DNA of 64,000 bases from Drechslerella dactyloides (lineage: Eukaryota > Ascomycota > Orbiliomycetes > Orbiliales > Orbiliaceae). The notes under the pieces were generated by a model, which was not told the DNA's origin, made no database searches, and saw nothing but the letters and a program-made list of their open reading frames with translations. Of this stretch, positions 23,401 to 35,252 are shown piece by piece (position 1 is the stretch's first letter; each line of letters begins with the position of its first letter). The position numbers were made by a program, and so were the translations under genes. Location of the stretch: assembly GCA_020064725.1 (NCBI GenBank), contig JAGTWJ010000002.1, positions 3,658,001 to 3,722,000 on the forward strand, read 5' to 3'.

Positions 23401-26400
23401 TATACAATATCCCTGCAACTGCCTCCTAAACTGCTCTGCCGACGATACGTTACAACTGACGTTCATGAACACCGATCGTGACCGGGCATGCAGCAGACGT
23501 AATGGCAAGTATGACCATCGTGCATTGCATCGTCCCATCTTCACCCACAGGACTTTCCCCCTCCCCCCTCACTCCTCGCTCGCCCGCTCTGCTGCGCATT
23601 CCCTCCCGGTACGTATACGCCCGGCAGGGTAGTCCAGCTGCCTGATTCGATACCCCCCACGAACGATGTCGGCCTACGATGCCATGCGATCGTCGATTCC
23701 TTCGCCTGGACGAGAAACGACTGCATGACGCAGAATCGCCCTCATTCGCCGCAATCTTTCTTTTACTCGATTCGTTTTGTCGCGGCCGGTGCACTGCTGA
23801 AACCGGACAGCCTCTTATCCACCGTCTGCTAACTAGCATTTCTTGATTCGAGTGAGTCTGATCTGATCTGCATTAACGAACGAGAGAGGGAGCGTGGGAT
23901 GAACCGGCATCCAGGCTGCGAGGTGGCCTCGTGGAGTCGCTTCCTCGCTTGGGACTGGCTGCTTCGGGCGATACCAGGCGCAGGCAACATTTGGATAACT
24001 ACTACACGGCATCTTGCTCCCTCTCTCTCGCTCCTACGAACCCCGAAGCTCAAGCTCCTGTTTGGTATCGCATGCTCCAATCATCGTGGCCAAAGAGTCT
24101 AGGATTATGCCATGGGGAGGTTCCACCGTGACTGTGCGTACATACATCGAGACGGTCCTACATGCATGCAGATACCAAAACAAACAGCGATGCGCGGGCC
24201 GGGCACCTCGGGATATCATACCGTCCGTGTCCGCGGCCGTCTACACGTCTACGTAATCGATCAGGAAGGCGGTACGGTGTTTCCTCGTGTCTCAAAGATT
24301 GATTGCCTTGTTCCTCAACCTGAGTCGTTTGGCACTTGAGGGGCGACGACGAACGTACTCGGGTTGCGTTACTATGTTCCGACGATATCTCCAGATCCTT
24401 CTCTGAAGGCGAGAGTTGACTTACTAAGTGACTGCATGCTATGCTGCTGCTGCTGCTGGCGACGGTCCTATCGAATCAGAGGTTCTCGCGCGCGAGGTGC
24501 AGTCCGATGACGCACCGCCATTCGGTGTGGAGCAGCAGGATTTGTAAGATGGTACGTACCAGCCACTGCAGCTGCCTGTCCGCCATCACTCGATTTTGAT
24601 TCGTCATCATACCCGGGCTTGTGCTCGACGGAATCAGGTGGCCGGCCGGCCATCAGCCTCGTCGTCACACAGACCTTGACAAGACCAATATGTAATCCAC
24701 CCGTCGTCCTTCCTTGAAAATATCCGTGTGTGCATGTCCGCTTTGAGGGAGAATACCATCCAAGGCTGGGGCCAAAGCAAGGCACACCGATGGATTCTCG
24801 TCCCAGGACGGCATCCCGTATCGATTAATTTCGTGCAAGCCAACTTTTTACTCCCTCGACCCGGCAAACTAGGCTAGTCGCGAGAACCGTTGCAAACAGC
24901 CAGCCAACGGCCTGTTTTCCTGCCTCCACGCGAGTCCATGCTTCGCTGCCGATCTGAGCGTCCGTGGTACTTGCACCAGCAGCCTTCCAACGGCCGGAGG
25001 ACAAGTACATACTTTGTACTCAGTTCAGCTCCAGCTTCACGATCCCGTCCCCCAAGTACCGACCGCCTGCACCCCAACGCCAACGTTCTTGCCTGTGTGT
25101 TTGCTCGGTGTGGGTCGCAGTCGCCTTTTCGCGCTGCGATTCCTCGATTTCTGATCTTCGTTCGTCTGCAGGACAGGGGTCCGTTCGTTCACGTATGTAC
25201 GATGGCCGTTATGTTATGTCTCTCTTGATAAGCATGGTACCGTGCACCTGCGGATCACAGACACCGACATCAACCTGCCTGGTGCAAGTTCGCTCAGAAT
25301 TTCGCGAGACAATCCGTATTTTCCTTCAGGCTAGCGACGAGCCGTGGAGAGTAATCGCTCCGTCCCCGAAGAAGACTAGACGGCGTTCTCCCTCACGCTC
25401 AGCATTCAACTTGCCTGGCCCTGTTTTTCTCCCTCGAGCGGCTCGATCGTGTGCGCCAGCCGCCGACCGCTAATTACGTAGCCGTAAGCTCTGGGTATAC
25501 TACACCACATAAGACGTTCTGCGACCTGACCGATCGTGTCTAGTCCGCCGTGCATGGATGTGGTGGTAAGTAGCATGTACCATATCGAAATACATCGAGC
25601 GATTGGGCTTATCCTGCGGTGATCGATGGAGGTGCAATGGCTCGATGCGCATGCAGCCCTTGTCTGCAACTAGCGAGCTGGAAACCAAGGTATGCATGGT
25701 ACAGAGTACATTCATGTTATACTACAAGCTTCCTGCTCGCTCGATCGTCGATGCGTAGGACCTGGGTATATAGTAAGTAAAAGCCACCGTAGGTAACGCT
25801 CCGTTATCCGGGCCGTCCGACTGGCGCTGGTACAAGCTACATTCCACCATTAATGCATTGAATCGTCTGCCTGTTCATACACATGGAAAATTTTCTCAGT
25901 CGACCGTGCGGATAACACTGTGGATACATGTCTTTGCCGCCTCCATACCTCTTTTTCTTCCAAGTTTTATCCAGCCGACACTGGATGAATGCAATGAATG
26001 GATAATGCACGGATCCAACAATGCGTTGGAAGGTAGTCAGTTGGAAGACGGCTGGTGTAGCTACCGATTACACACGCTTACGTCTACGGAACAGCTGATT
26101 GGCCACCGTCCGTTTCTCTTACCGTTGCGGTGTATCTGATACGAGACGCCCACTCCACTCGACACACGGACCTTCCGGCAGGAATACTAATACGAAGATA
26201 ATACTTCCATTGATAATATAACATCCGTTCCGCGAGTACGTACATATACTACAGAGTAACACCGCACCGGGCGCTGCGGTAGTGAGATCGAGATCGCACC
26301 AGCTAGCTAGCTGCGTGACCTTGCTGCATATTTTTTTCTTCGGACGGTCGAGTGATTCGTCTGGATCATATTTTCTTACCTGTGTATCGGGTAAGCTGCG

Positions 26401-26435
26401 GTAATCTATTCGTTGCGCGATGGTGTTTCGATCGA

Positions 26436-26452
26436 CGCATGCATTGCATGCG
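26436..26452. repeat. Short perfect inverted repeat
   Basis: The arms cgcatgca and tgcatgcg flank a single T, giving a near-perfect 17-bp palindrome. It is typical of the self-complementary words that fill this intergenic DNA. No associated gene is visible. Confidence 0.8.
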
Positions 26453-26559
26453 CGCATGGACAGGGAAGGTAGGTAATACTTGGTAGAGCGGTGTAATAAT
26501 TAAATGGGCGGGTGCGTTCCGGTTCGCTCGTTCGTTCATCATGATGTATGCGGAACGTG

Positions 26560-27660
26560 ACCTTTTTTTTTCTCAGATCCCACATCTCATCTCATCGCAT
26601 CGCGCATCCTCGCAGAGATAATATGATATCAGATGGCGTAGATTACCCCTCCAGCGCATCAAATTTCCTAGCCCAGCTCTGAAACATCTTCAAAAGCTCG
26701 AGAAAAATTTTAAGTCCAGGGTGGAGGTCGAAATAGTTCTCGAGGCCTAGTTGATTCGCGTCATAAAAATTTCATGATGTCATTTGGAGTCGCTTGAGGA
26801 TCGATCGATATCCACAGCGGAGCCGATGCCTCTGACTTCGCTAACTGGGAAACCTTGAATACCAATCACCACGAGACGAACGGTGGAGCGATGCATTTTT
26901 TTCACATAGGTACCGGTACCAGTATTGATATCCTTAGATTATAATAGCTTAACTTTACGTTTTTATTCCGAGCTAAGAGTAATAAACTGGGTCTGAGTTT
27001 TAATATATTCGTTTTACATTACGAGGCACTTTCGATATCCACCGTTTTAATTAGTGCCATTTGTGGACTCGGGATGAGATGAAATCCGTCGAGTCACGGC
27101 TTGCCGTCGCGTAGACTAATTTGTCGCAAGTTGCGATCATAGTCAGATTGAGCCTCGTAAGCTAGAATGATATTGATACTTCGGAGTTAATATCAATATA
27201 ATTGACCGTTAGATAAGCCGTCAATACAAACATAGGATTCAAGAATCAGGTCTTCCGATTTTTGAGTCACCCAGTGCACGCGATCGCGATAGATGAATCA
27301 TCGAACGATGAATAACATACTGCTAGCTTTTCTGAATATCCTCACGGTTTGAAAAGATTCTTGAAACTGCGCGTGTCGCGGTTACCATTGTACTCACCCG
27401 ACGGCGGTGCACTTATAAATACACCTACCTTCCAAAAAACTTGATACGAGACAGCAAACAATGTGAAATCCTCTGAATCGCGCCCTGTGCACGGGACGGG
27501 TTACATCTCCCGCGCCGCTGGATTCGAATGCAGTAAAGGGAGCGAGCGTATTCGTACGTTATGTGCGCGCGGCGCGTGCGTCTCGGGTGACTGTTAGACA
27601 TGTCTGCGACAACGCTGCTTTTCGAGCGTGGTAATTTATAATACTATATGAATCACACCG
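26560..27660. other. AT-richer block without ORFs, candidate repeat relic
   Basis: No open frame of 60 codons exists here on either strand, in contrast to its flanks. On the minus strand, 26640-26880 reads as compositionally distinct DNA (with phrases such as gaactatttcgacctccac and aaatttttatgacgcg). Its texture differs from the surrounding palindrome-rich DNA and resembles a dispersed repeat or decayed mobile element. I cannot name a family and saw no terminal repeats. Confidence 0.3.
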
Positions 27661-30637
27661 CCCTATCGCCTGCGACGCGCGCCGTTCTTCGATTCAGGTC
27701 TGCGACGGCCATTCGCGAATTCGGGTCCCGATCGACCCGGTAGTACACCTGTGTATACGTACGTCCATACATCTACTGTGCATCCTAAGGTTATGACTGG
27801 AATTCGTGTTACCGGTGCTATTACTGGCAGTAGTAAGGCAATGCTCTCTTCGTTATGCCTAATCTGGCGGATGGCATTGCACACTGTGGCTCCGCCAAGC
27901 TCGGCGGCCAACGTCCTTGAGACTGCGCAGTGGCACTGTGCGAAATAGTGCCACATACATGTTACGTTACTCAAAATGATTGTTAATATGACAATGCACA
28001 GTGCATGTAGATTACTGTCCGGACGAAGACGAGTCCTCGATCGAGTCGATATATGTATTAAATTTTCGGGGCTAACCATGCATGTCGACTCACCGGTTAG
28101 GGTCAATCTCGGCGAGCAGCGTTATCTAATATACAGAGCCACGGTACCGGTCGATGTCGACCAATAAAGCTGCAGGCGTAGTATTATATGTAATGTAATG
28201 TACTCTTCCAAATGCTACGAGTTACTCACTATGACTCGTCGCCCAAGTTGGCAATTATAATTATGCTAATCGAGTAATTCCTAAATGTATACATTGCATG
28301 CCCTCCCTTCTTGCTAAGGCTCCCGGGGCCCCAGGCGAGTACTGCACTGTGGTAATGGTCCCGAGATGAGCGGTACTCGACGCGGACCCCGTGTGTGGAT
28401 GTACAGCTATGACTGGTCAGTCCTGGGCGCCGCTGCGCGTGCGGTGCGGTGGGTGTAATATATGCAAGCCATCCAGCCAACCTGTCTCCAACGGGCATTT
28501 CCAAGCTGCGGTAAAATTCTCCGCGGGGTTCGAGCAGCCTTGTCTGGCCGGCTGCATGGGGCGGGATACCCGGAGATAGCAGTCGTGCTTTGATTATTTG
28601 CAATATTTGCTTCGGTGGGTAAGTGTTATCGCTGTATTGAATGATGTATCTCGGCACATGTAATGGATTCTGGATGTTCGTTGGCTTGTGAGCAGCATTA
28701 GTACAGAAGCCAGCTAGCCATGTCGATTCGAATATCTTGATGTCAAGATATCGAAATCACCTCTGCAGGGTTGCGGTCTGGAAGTTCGAAATTAATTGAA
28801 TCTCAACTTGAAGTCTAGACCCATTATGCGTTCAACTAGTTAACTCGGCCAAAGGACTCAGTAGTATACTGACCCACAAGGCTAAGCCACGAATCGACGA
28901 TCATTGCTTTCAGCTCAGCTGGCTATCGATATCTAATGTGCATGGAGCTAGCTAGCTGCCAGCTTGCGAGCTTGGTTTGATCGACTGCACGCATGTTGTG
29001 CATTCATGCTACGCTATAGTATACAGCGTTAGTCTCTTTCTGCATGTATATGTAAATGCAAGTCATTCGCCATGGCATGACCGATGTCCTTGGAAGGAAT
29101 ATGTACATACATGGACATATGCGCAGATGGTAGTAAGTTAATTTGCAGCTGGGTGCAATCCCTCGAATCACGATCCTGTGTCTGCGTACGCGCAGTCTCG
29201 ACTCGGCATCGACCGAGCTACCTACAACATGCATACACACAGATGTACAGGCGTGCAGCTATAGGCGAACTATAGTTAACTATAATATCGAATCCAAAAC
29301 ACCTAGTTGTCCCGTCGATGACGATTGATGTTTCGCCTCCCCGAGGAAATCAAGTATACGCTGCAAGTATCACGTTAATCAGCAGCCCAAGCAAGCTCAA
29401 GTAACGAATAGCCACTTTGGGAAACTGTAACGATGCTACTCGTGTTACGGACATATGCGGACAGACCTCTTACATATTTACGTATGTACAGACATACATA
29501 CAGACATATAGGCGTACATGCATGTATGCGCCGCGCAGCTGACGATCTGATTCGCTTCCTGAGGCACCAGCTGCAAGCCATCAGTCGATGCACCGCGTAG
29601 ACGATCAATTTGCCTAGCTACTCGTGAGTGCGTGTATGCATGAGTATCCTTTCGTTCGGGTGCGTTCAGGCCCTCCACCTCGTGCTTCATCCTGTTACAG
29701 TCGTGCAGATATCCGGATATCCGGTACGGCCTCGAGTCGGGTCTATATATACGTCTAACAAAGTTGGCTGAGCTCGGTATATGTCTGTGCCATTTTATGT
29801 ACTCTTGTGTAAATTTAACCAATTCCATACGTACTCGACTGTGAGTTAGGCTCCAGCTTCGTTGATATCAGAAGTTCGAGAAGGAATCTCGAGAGTGAGT
29901 GTGGTATACTGTTGCAGATGATGCGGGTGTGGATTTTTGCCGAGTCGGCGGCGGCGGCGGATTTTCCAGTCCTCTGGATTGCTCTTGTATTTCCACCGCG
30001 ATATGTCGGATGTTTTCCCTGGCACCGATCTTCAGAAGTCATATGTGGTATGCACATTTTGCGTGCATGGAGTATGCATGTCTACTGCGATCTAGCTCGC
30101 TCGGGCCACCGCTTAATCGCCAGATGACTTGCTGCAGTCAATAAACTGCACTTTGCTAGCAGATAGCAAGCTTCATGATAACCAGCTCCAGCATGCATGC
30201 TATACGTTCCTTTAACATTGCGAATTCACATCGATGATATATTAATCAAGTACGAATATTTCCCAACTTCCAACAACTCAGATGTATAGCTCTAGGATAG
30301 TAGATAAATACGTCTTGGACAGATGGCACGCAGATCGATCTAACAACTCGAGCTGAAAACCGACAACCAGACATCACGAACAGCTGACAAAGGCCGTTGA
30401 TTCACCGCCAAGGTAGAACCAAACCGTTACGAAGGCCAAGAGAGCCACAGATACCAATCGAGATATCAAGGCGGCACCTGCAGCTGAAATAAAATAAGAT
30501 GAATGAAAAAAGGGAACTAAATGACCGCATGCGCAACGAAGTATCATTCTCGGACAGTCGACCCGACGGGCGCCGTGGCGGAGATGTAGGAGAATACAGG
30601 GGACATCCGTCCGCCACCACCAAACCGTACGTAAATC

Positions 30638-32936
30638 TCAGTGCTAAAATTTTTGAATCGCCGTCAGTTAGCTTGTGCTCCTTCGAACTCAAAATACGCA
30701 TCACAGGATATGATGGAAAACAGGAGTCTCGGGGGCATTCCTCCGCCTGCAGCAGGAGGTGGATCAGGCAGGTGATAGTTGGAAGGATACTCACGTCGAC
30801 GTCCTCCCATGTGCGGCCCTGGACGTTGGAAAGCTCCTCCATGGACATGATCTTGCCGGTCGTGACTGAGAATGAATACGGTTAGTATACGTTCACCGAG
30901 ATAGCCGGTGCAGCGACGGGGAGAGGAGGGCGAGAGCCGGATGGTTGTTACAGGCGAGCGGCGCGACGGATGGCTGCTCGATGAGGGCAAGAAGGAGCGA
31001 GAGATGAGACTTGACTTACAGTACCCGGCGTGAATCTTTGCATCTATCTCAACACGGCTGTCTGCCGGGATCATTTCGTCGGGGATGGGGACCCGTTCCA
31101 GGATCGGGATGCCTTGTTCGACGATGGCGTCGTGCTTCATGCTGGATTGCGTAGGTAGGCGTTAGCTGAGACTAATCATCGGGACGCGAACGGAAGGGAA
31201 AGGGAGAGAGCGCTTCATGACTAACTTGGACATCGACAGCATGCGGTCAATCTTGGTGATACCGAGCCAGTGGAGAATCTATCGCGCATGTTAGACTACG
31301 GCCGTTGCGGCGTACAGAACTCTAGGAGATGGTTTTGCTCACATCCGGCATCAACGCTTGGAATCGCATGTCCTGAATTGTCGAGTTAGCTGCTGTAGCT
31401 ACAGGCAGACATATCGATAAAGGGACTTTGGGCATACCTTAACACCTGCAATATTGGACGTCCGCTGGAAATACTCGCTAGCTCTATCGGTGCCCCTCTT
31501 GCGGGCGTTGTAGACGAGGTACTAGACCACAATTAGCCTGGGGGGATGTTCTATGTCCAAAAATAGCGGTTTTATGATTATATAAACCCTGCATACCTTT
31601 GTGACTTCGCCCAACGCGCGCCCTTCTTTCCTGAAGTAGATGACGACGCCGCTGCCTCCCTTCTGCGCCTCCCTGACGGCCTCTTCGACGCCAAAGATGA
31701 GGTACGGCCGGCACGTGCAGATGTCCGAGCCGAAGACATCGGAGCCATTGCACTCGTCGTGGACGCGCAACGCCAGCTTGACGTTCGGGTCCGCCATCTT
31801 TGCCGGGTCGCCAAAGATGTAGACGGTCAGACCACCGATTGGGGGCATAAAGATCTTGATGTCCTGTCTGGTGATCAGCTCGGGGAAGGAGCCGCCGGTG
31901 TTCTCGAACAGCGAGCGACGGAGCAGACCCTCGTCGATGCCAAAGCGTTCAGCCACGCCGGGCAGGTACCAGACGGGCTCGACCGCGACCTTTGTGACGG
32001 CGAGCTCGCCGAATTCGTTGAGGACGATCTTGCCATCGACGCTCAGGCGACCCTCCCTGACGCTCTGTTCGAGCTCTGGGAGGCGCATGTGCGCCTTTGT
32101 GATGGCGATAGTGGGGCGGATGTCGACGTTTTCCTTGTCGATGAGGTCCTTGTACAGCCAGGGAGCGATATGGCCAAAGGGGTCCATGGCCACGATCTTC
32201 TTGCCGTCGCCCCATTGCGGGTGCGGGCCGATCTGGGCAGCGGGCTCAGTGTTGGTGTAGTCCGGCTTGTGGTCGAGCGAGAGCTCCTGGATGGCGACGG
32301 CCAGGGCGTTGTAGAAGCTGTAGCTGCCACCGTGTGCTCCAATGGCTGCGTGGATGAAGTGATATTAGCACGTGCAGGCGATATAATGCACCATTTCTCA
32401 ACAGTTTTCTGCACTCCATATCAACGGAGCTAGCTACGTAGCTACGAGAGAGGCATATTGAGATGTATATTTCACGTACCGTTTCGGCGGCGGATGGTGG
32501 TGGAGCCTCTGTTGACGACAACGGGTCCTCGCTTCTGCGGATCCGGGTTACCCCAGTCCATGACGACCGGATCGATGCCGGACTGCGACGGGTAGGTCGT
32601 CAGGATGATACGGGAGCCGTACATGGAGGCACGGCGCTGGCGGGGCGCGCCCTCATTTTTGGCAACGGACTCCTCCACGCTGGGAGTGCCGGACGAGCTA
32701 GGTCTTATGGCGGGGTCACCGATGGACGGAGAGCCGCTGGTGACACCCAGCGAGGAGCGGTAAATGGGCTGGATGGTGGGGGAGCCGTCGGAGCCAGCCG
32801 GGACGGCGGACTGGATGGCCATGCGGTTCACGCGGTCAGAAAGGACGGTGACGGAGTCCGAGAGCGTCTTGTTCTCGGATTGCAGCGTCGTGACGGCCGC
32901 GAGAATCTGCTTGAGCAGCTGGTCCTGTTCGGACAT
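30638..32936 (-). CDS. URC1: Urc1-like GTP cyclohydrolase II homologue (uracil catabolism)
   Basis: Eight exons: 32936-32480, 32345-31597, 31521-31438, 31372-31343, 31278-31226, 31141-31020, 30865-30795 and 30643-30638, giving 523 residues. Every junction keeps frame and has GT-AG ends. The GTP cyclohydrolase II core is clear: the zinc motif Cys351-x10-Cys362-x-Cys364 (HDECNGSDVFGSDICTC) and FRKEGRALGE in place of the usual RQEGRGIGL. An N-terminal extension of about 150 residues starts with a short coiled-coil-like segment (LLKQILAAVTTLQSENKTL), typical of fungal Urc1 rather than riboflavin RibA. In Lachancea kluyveri, URC1 is needed to use uracil as nitrogen source through a pathway ending in 3-hydroxypropionate. 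Its divergent neighbour is uracil phosphoribosyltransferase, which fits that pathway. The last exon encodes only His and the stop. The start ATG has a CCAAAATG context. Confidence 0.9.
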
Positions 32937-33009
32937 TTTGGCGGTATGGTATCGGTCGAGCTTATCGACGGTACCAGCTGTCAGCTATGTGGATTCGGCG
33001 TCGCGACGG

Positions 33010-33076
33010 GTATCTTTACAGCCGACGGGTGTCTTGACAGGTATCCTGACAGGTGTCCTGACAGATATCTCGACAG
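33010..33076 (-). repeat. 12-bp repeat array in the URC1 upstream region
   Basis: Units of 12 bp on the plus strand: 33010-33021 (gtatctttacag), a 7-bp spacer, then four contiguous units at 33029-33040, 33041-33052, 33053-33064 and 33065-33076, with consensus gtgtcctgacag. In URC1 sense this is CTGTCAGGACAC repeated, 74-140 bp upstream of the ATG. It probably lies in the leader or core promoter and could bind a pathway regulator or simply be a minisatellite. Confidence 0.85.
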
Positions 33077-33940
33077 GGAGCTGGATATCTGGCTGTGGTG
33101 AACTGCTCGTTGGAGCTTATCTATCGCGGGATGACGTCAGTTCGAGCGCTTTACAGGAGTCCGCGCCGTCGAGCGAGAGGCACCTACCGCGTGCCGGACG
33201 ATGGAGACGATGCTATCGAGATGGATGATGATGACGGGGGGGCGTGGCTGGCTGGAGAGCTTGCCATTAAGTAGCATTGTGCTTTATCTGCTGGCTGGGA
33301 GGGAGCTCGAGCATGAACGGCGCCGCGCCGTTGGCCGCTGCCACGCCTGGCGGCCTGTCCCCGCAGCCCACCACAGCATGCACAGCTGTCAGAATGCAGA
33401 GCGAATGCAATTTTAAAGTCACCGCATGCCAGCTGCCCGATCCATCCGAGCGTCTGGCATTCGGGCGACGTAGCGTCTGCCAGTCCGCGCTGCAATCGCC
33501 CGTTCCCGATGGCTGTGTGCATGCCGTGGAGCTGGTCTCGTGCGCTGTCTGGATGTTGGAGCATGGAGCTCGAGATGTCGTGACGTCTCGGCGAGCTGGC
33601 GATGTAGCACGACGACTTCAATTGACGCCGCACCGCCATCCCGACACGTTCCCCTCGATGGATACGTCCAGCTGCACGGATACTCGATCTCGGACCGTCT
33701 GCAGAACAAGCTGATTCCATCGAGGCCAGCGGAGGCGCCCGACGACGACTGGTCGACCGCGGCTGCCCAAACAGGCTAGCATTCCGTATCGCGGTCAGCG
33801 TCGGCGCCCACCGTCCTTTCGATAGCGTGCTTCGTGAGAACACACGCTTACCGCAGCTTACATTTTTGATACCTTCCTCGCCGTCCGTCAGCTATCCAAT
33901 ATATAACGCGCTAGCCCGTGCCAGAGCCCGCTAGCGATTC

Positions 33941-34004
33941 ATTATCGATTGTCTATCGATAGCCCCGGGATCGATCGAGTCCAATCGCCGCTGCAATCGA
34001 TAAT
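33941..34004 (+). promoter_or_regulatory. Nested dyads in the UPRT promoter/leader
   Basis: Arms attatcgattg (33941-33951) and caatcgataat (33994-34004) are perfect 11-bp inverted copies, 42 bp apart. Inside the loop lies a perfect 10-bp palindrome, ctatcgatag (33953-33962). Four of the GATA-factor matches fall in these arms and the inner palindrome. The element begins about 35 bp after a TATATAA, so it may be a paired operator or, if transcribed, a leader hairpin. Confidence 0.5.
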
Positions 34005-34210
34005 ACCTTCGAGTGACGTTGTGGACGGTAACCGTTGACCGTCGCTGGAATCCAACGAAGCCTCGTCTCGAGAGCGGGTTTCGAATTTCAATATAAGCTC
34101 GGACGCATCTATCTATCTCTCTCATACACAAGGCCACCCGACGAGATCGAGACATCAACTATCGCTAAGCTAGCTAGAAGCTGAACGTTACGTATCATAC
34201 TGCCGTCGCA

Positions 34211-35252
34211 ATGTCCACGACCGCCCCGGACACCGTCGTCGAAGGCTGCGCGGCCGCTCCCATCGGCCCCTCCTACCGCGAGAAGGACGAGAAGCCGCAG
34301 GCCACCGTCTCCGGCAAGATCAAGTTCGACACTGTGCACGTCCTGCCGCAGACACCCCAGCTGATCGCTCTCCTCACGTACGTCGACAGATGATAACTCT
34401 CTTTCAAACGCTGGATTCAGTAGTGGCTATGGTCACACGACATATCTTATACCGACTGGACTCGAGCTGATGTGGGGGTGCACGTATGGAATAGGATCAT
34501 CCGTGACAAGAACACGCAGCGAGGCGACTTCATCTTCTACTCCAACAGAATAATACGACTGCTGGTCGAGGAGGGACTGAACCACCTGCCCGTCAAAGAG
34601 CACGAAGTCACGACTCCCCTGGGTAAGTTCCTACATACGCATAGCTACATACAAATGTGTTCTCCCGCTGGAGACCATGCTAATGCACTTGTTGTCTATA
34701 ATTGAAGGCCGCACGTACGCCGGCGTCCGCTTCGAGGGCAAAATCTGCGGCGTCTCCATCATGCGCGCCGGCGAGTCCATGGAACAGGGCCTCCGCGACT
34801 GTTGCCGCTCCGTCCGCATCGGCAAGATCCTCATCCAGCGCGACGAGGACACCTCCCAGCCCAAGCTGTTCTACCACAAGCTGCCCAACGACATCGCCGA
34901 TCGCTGGGTCCTGCTGCTCGACCCCATGAATGCCACGGGTGGCAGCGCCAGCATGGCTGTCGAGGTGCTGAAGGGCAAGGGTGTCGCGGAGGAGAGGATC
35001 CTGTTCCTGAATCTGATCGCTAGTCCGGAGGGATTGGAGCACTTTGCGAGCAAGTTTCCAAAGCTGAGGGTCATCACCGCGTTCATCGACGAAGGACTGG
35101 ACGATAAGAAGTGCGTACACATATCATATTCCTATGTCTACATCGATACTATGCTACGAGTGGCTCTGCTAACCGGCGCATGTTATTCCAGCTACATCGT
35201 ACCCGGACTCGGCGACTTTGGAGACCGACATTTCGGGACGCTGAACGACTGA
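34211..35252 (+). CDS. FUR1: Uracil phosphoribosyltransferase
   Basis: Four exons: 34211-34377, 34495-34622, 34708-35110 and 35192-35252, giving 252 residues. The enzyme joins uracil to PRPP to make UMP. The PRPP loop is LLLDPMNATGGSA (Asp170 onward) and the uracil-binding C-terminus is YIVPGLGDFGDRHFG; the block GVSIMRAGESMEQGLRDCC is near-identical to yeast Fur1. The N-terminus is about 35 residues longer than yeast Fur1 (216 residues). The second intron ends in AAG, an uncommon 3' splice site; no other AG there keeps frame. It is divergent from URC1, and in yeasts of the URC pathway a FUR1-type enzyme (URC6/FUR1) supplies UMP for catabolism, so this copy may serve both salvage and degradation. 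The symbol follows the yeast orthologue. Confidence 0.95.

Larger units (their letters stand above)
20471..30637. other. Gene desert between the small gene and URC1
   Basis: About 10 kb without a supportable gene. Frames here are short, mutually overlapping and motif-free. Simple repeats include a CCA run at 20867-20886 and a CTG run at about 24442-24458. The perfect inverted repeat at 26436-26452 and the AT-richer block at 26560-27660 are listed separately. The stretch immediately before 30637 (about 30402-30637) is the 3' flank of URC1. Confidence 0.55.
32937..34210. promoter_or_regulatory. Shared divergent promoter of URC1 and UPRT with GATA-site cluster
   Basis: The 1274 bp between the two start codons carry at least 13 matches to HGATAR, the site of fungal nitrogen GATA factors (AreA/NIT2 type), on either strand. 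They start at 32962, 33117, 33121, 33213, 33284, 33820, 33942, 33953, 33957, 33998, 34109, 34113 and 34159. Equal base frequencies would give about four. A CCAAT (33896-33900) abuts a TATATAA (33900-33906) about 305 bp before the UPRT start. Nitrogen control of both genes is an inference from these sites and the pathway. No gene lies in this interval. Confidence 0.5.

Noticed and set aside
27480..27540. Sequence around ggattcgaatgc as a minus-strand tRNA
   Set aside because: The T-arm bases do not match (CATTCGAATCC), and no cloverleaf could be drawn.
31759..33101. Long plus-strand open frames (31759-32433 and 32463-33101) opposite URC1
   Set aside because: They are exact antisense shadows of the URC1 coding exons. 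The URC1 reading is supported by a conserved family, zinc motif and consistent introns.
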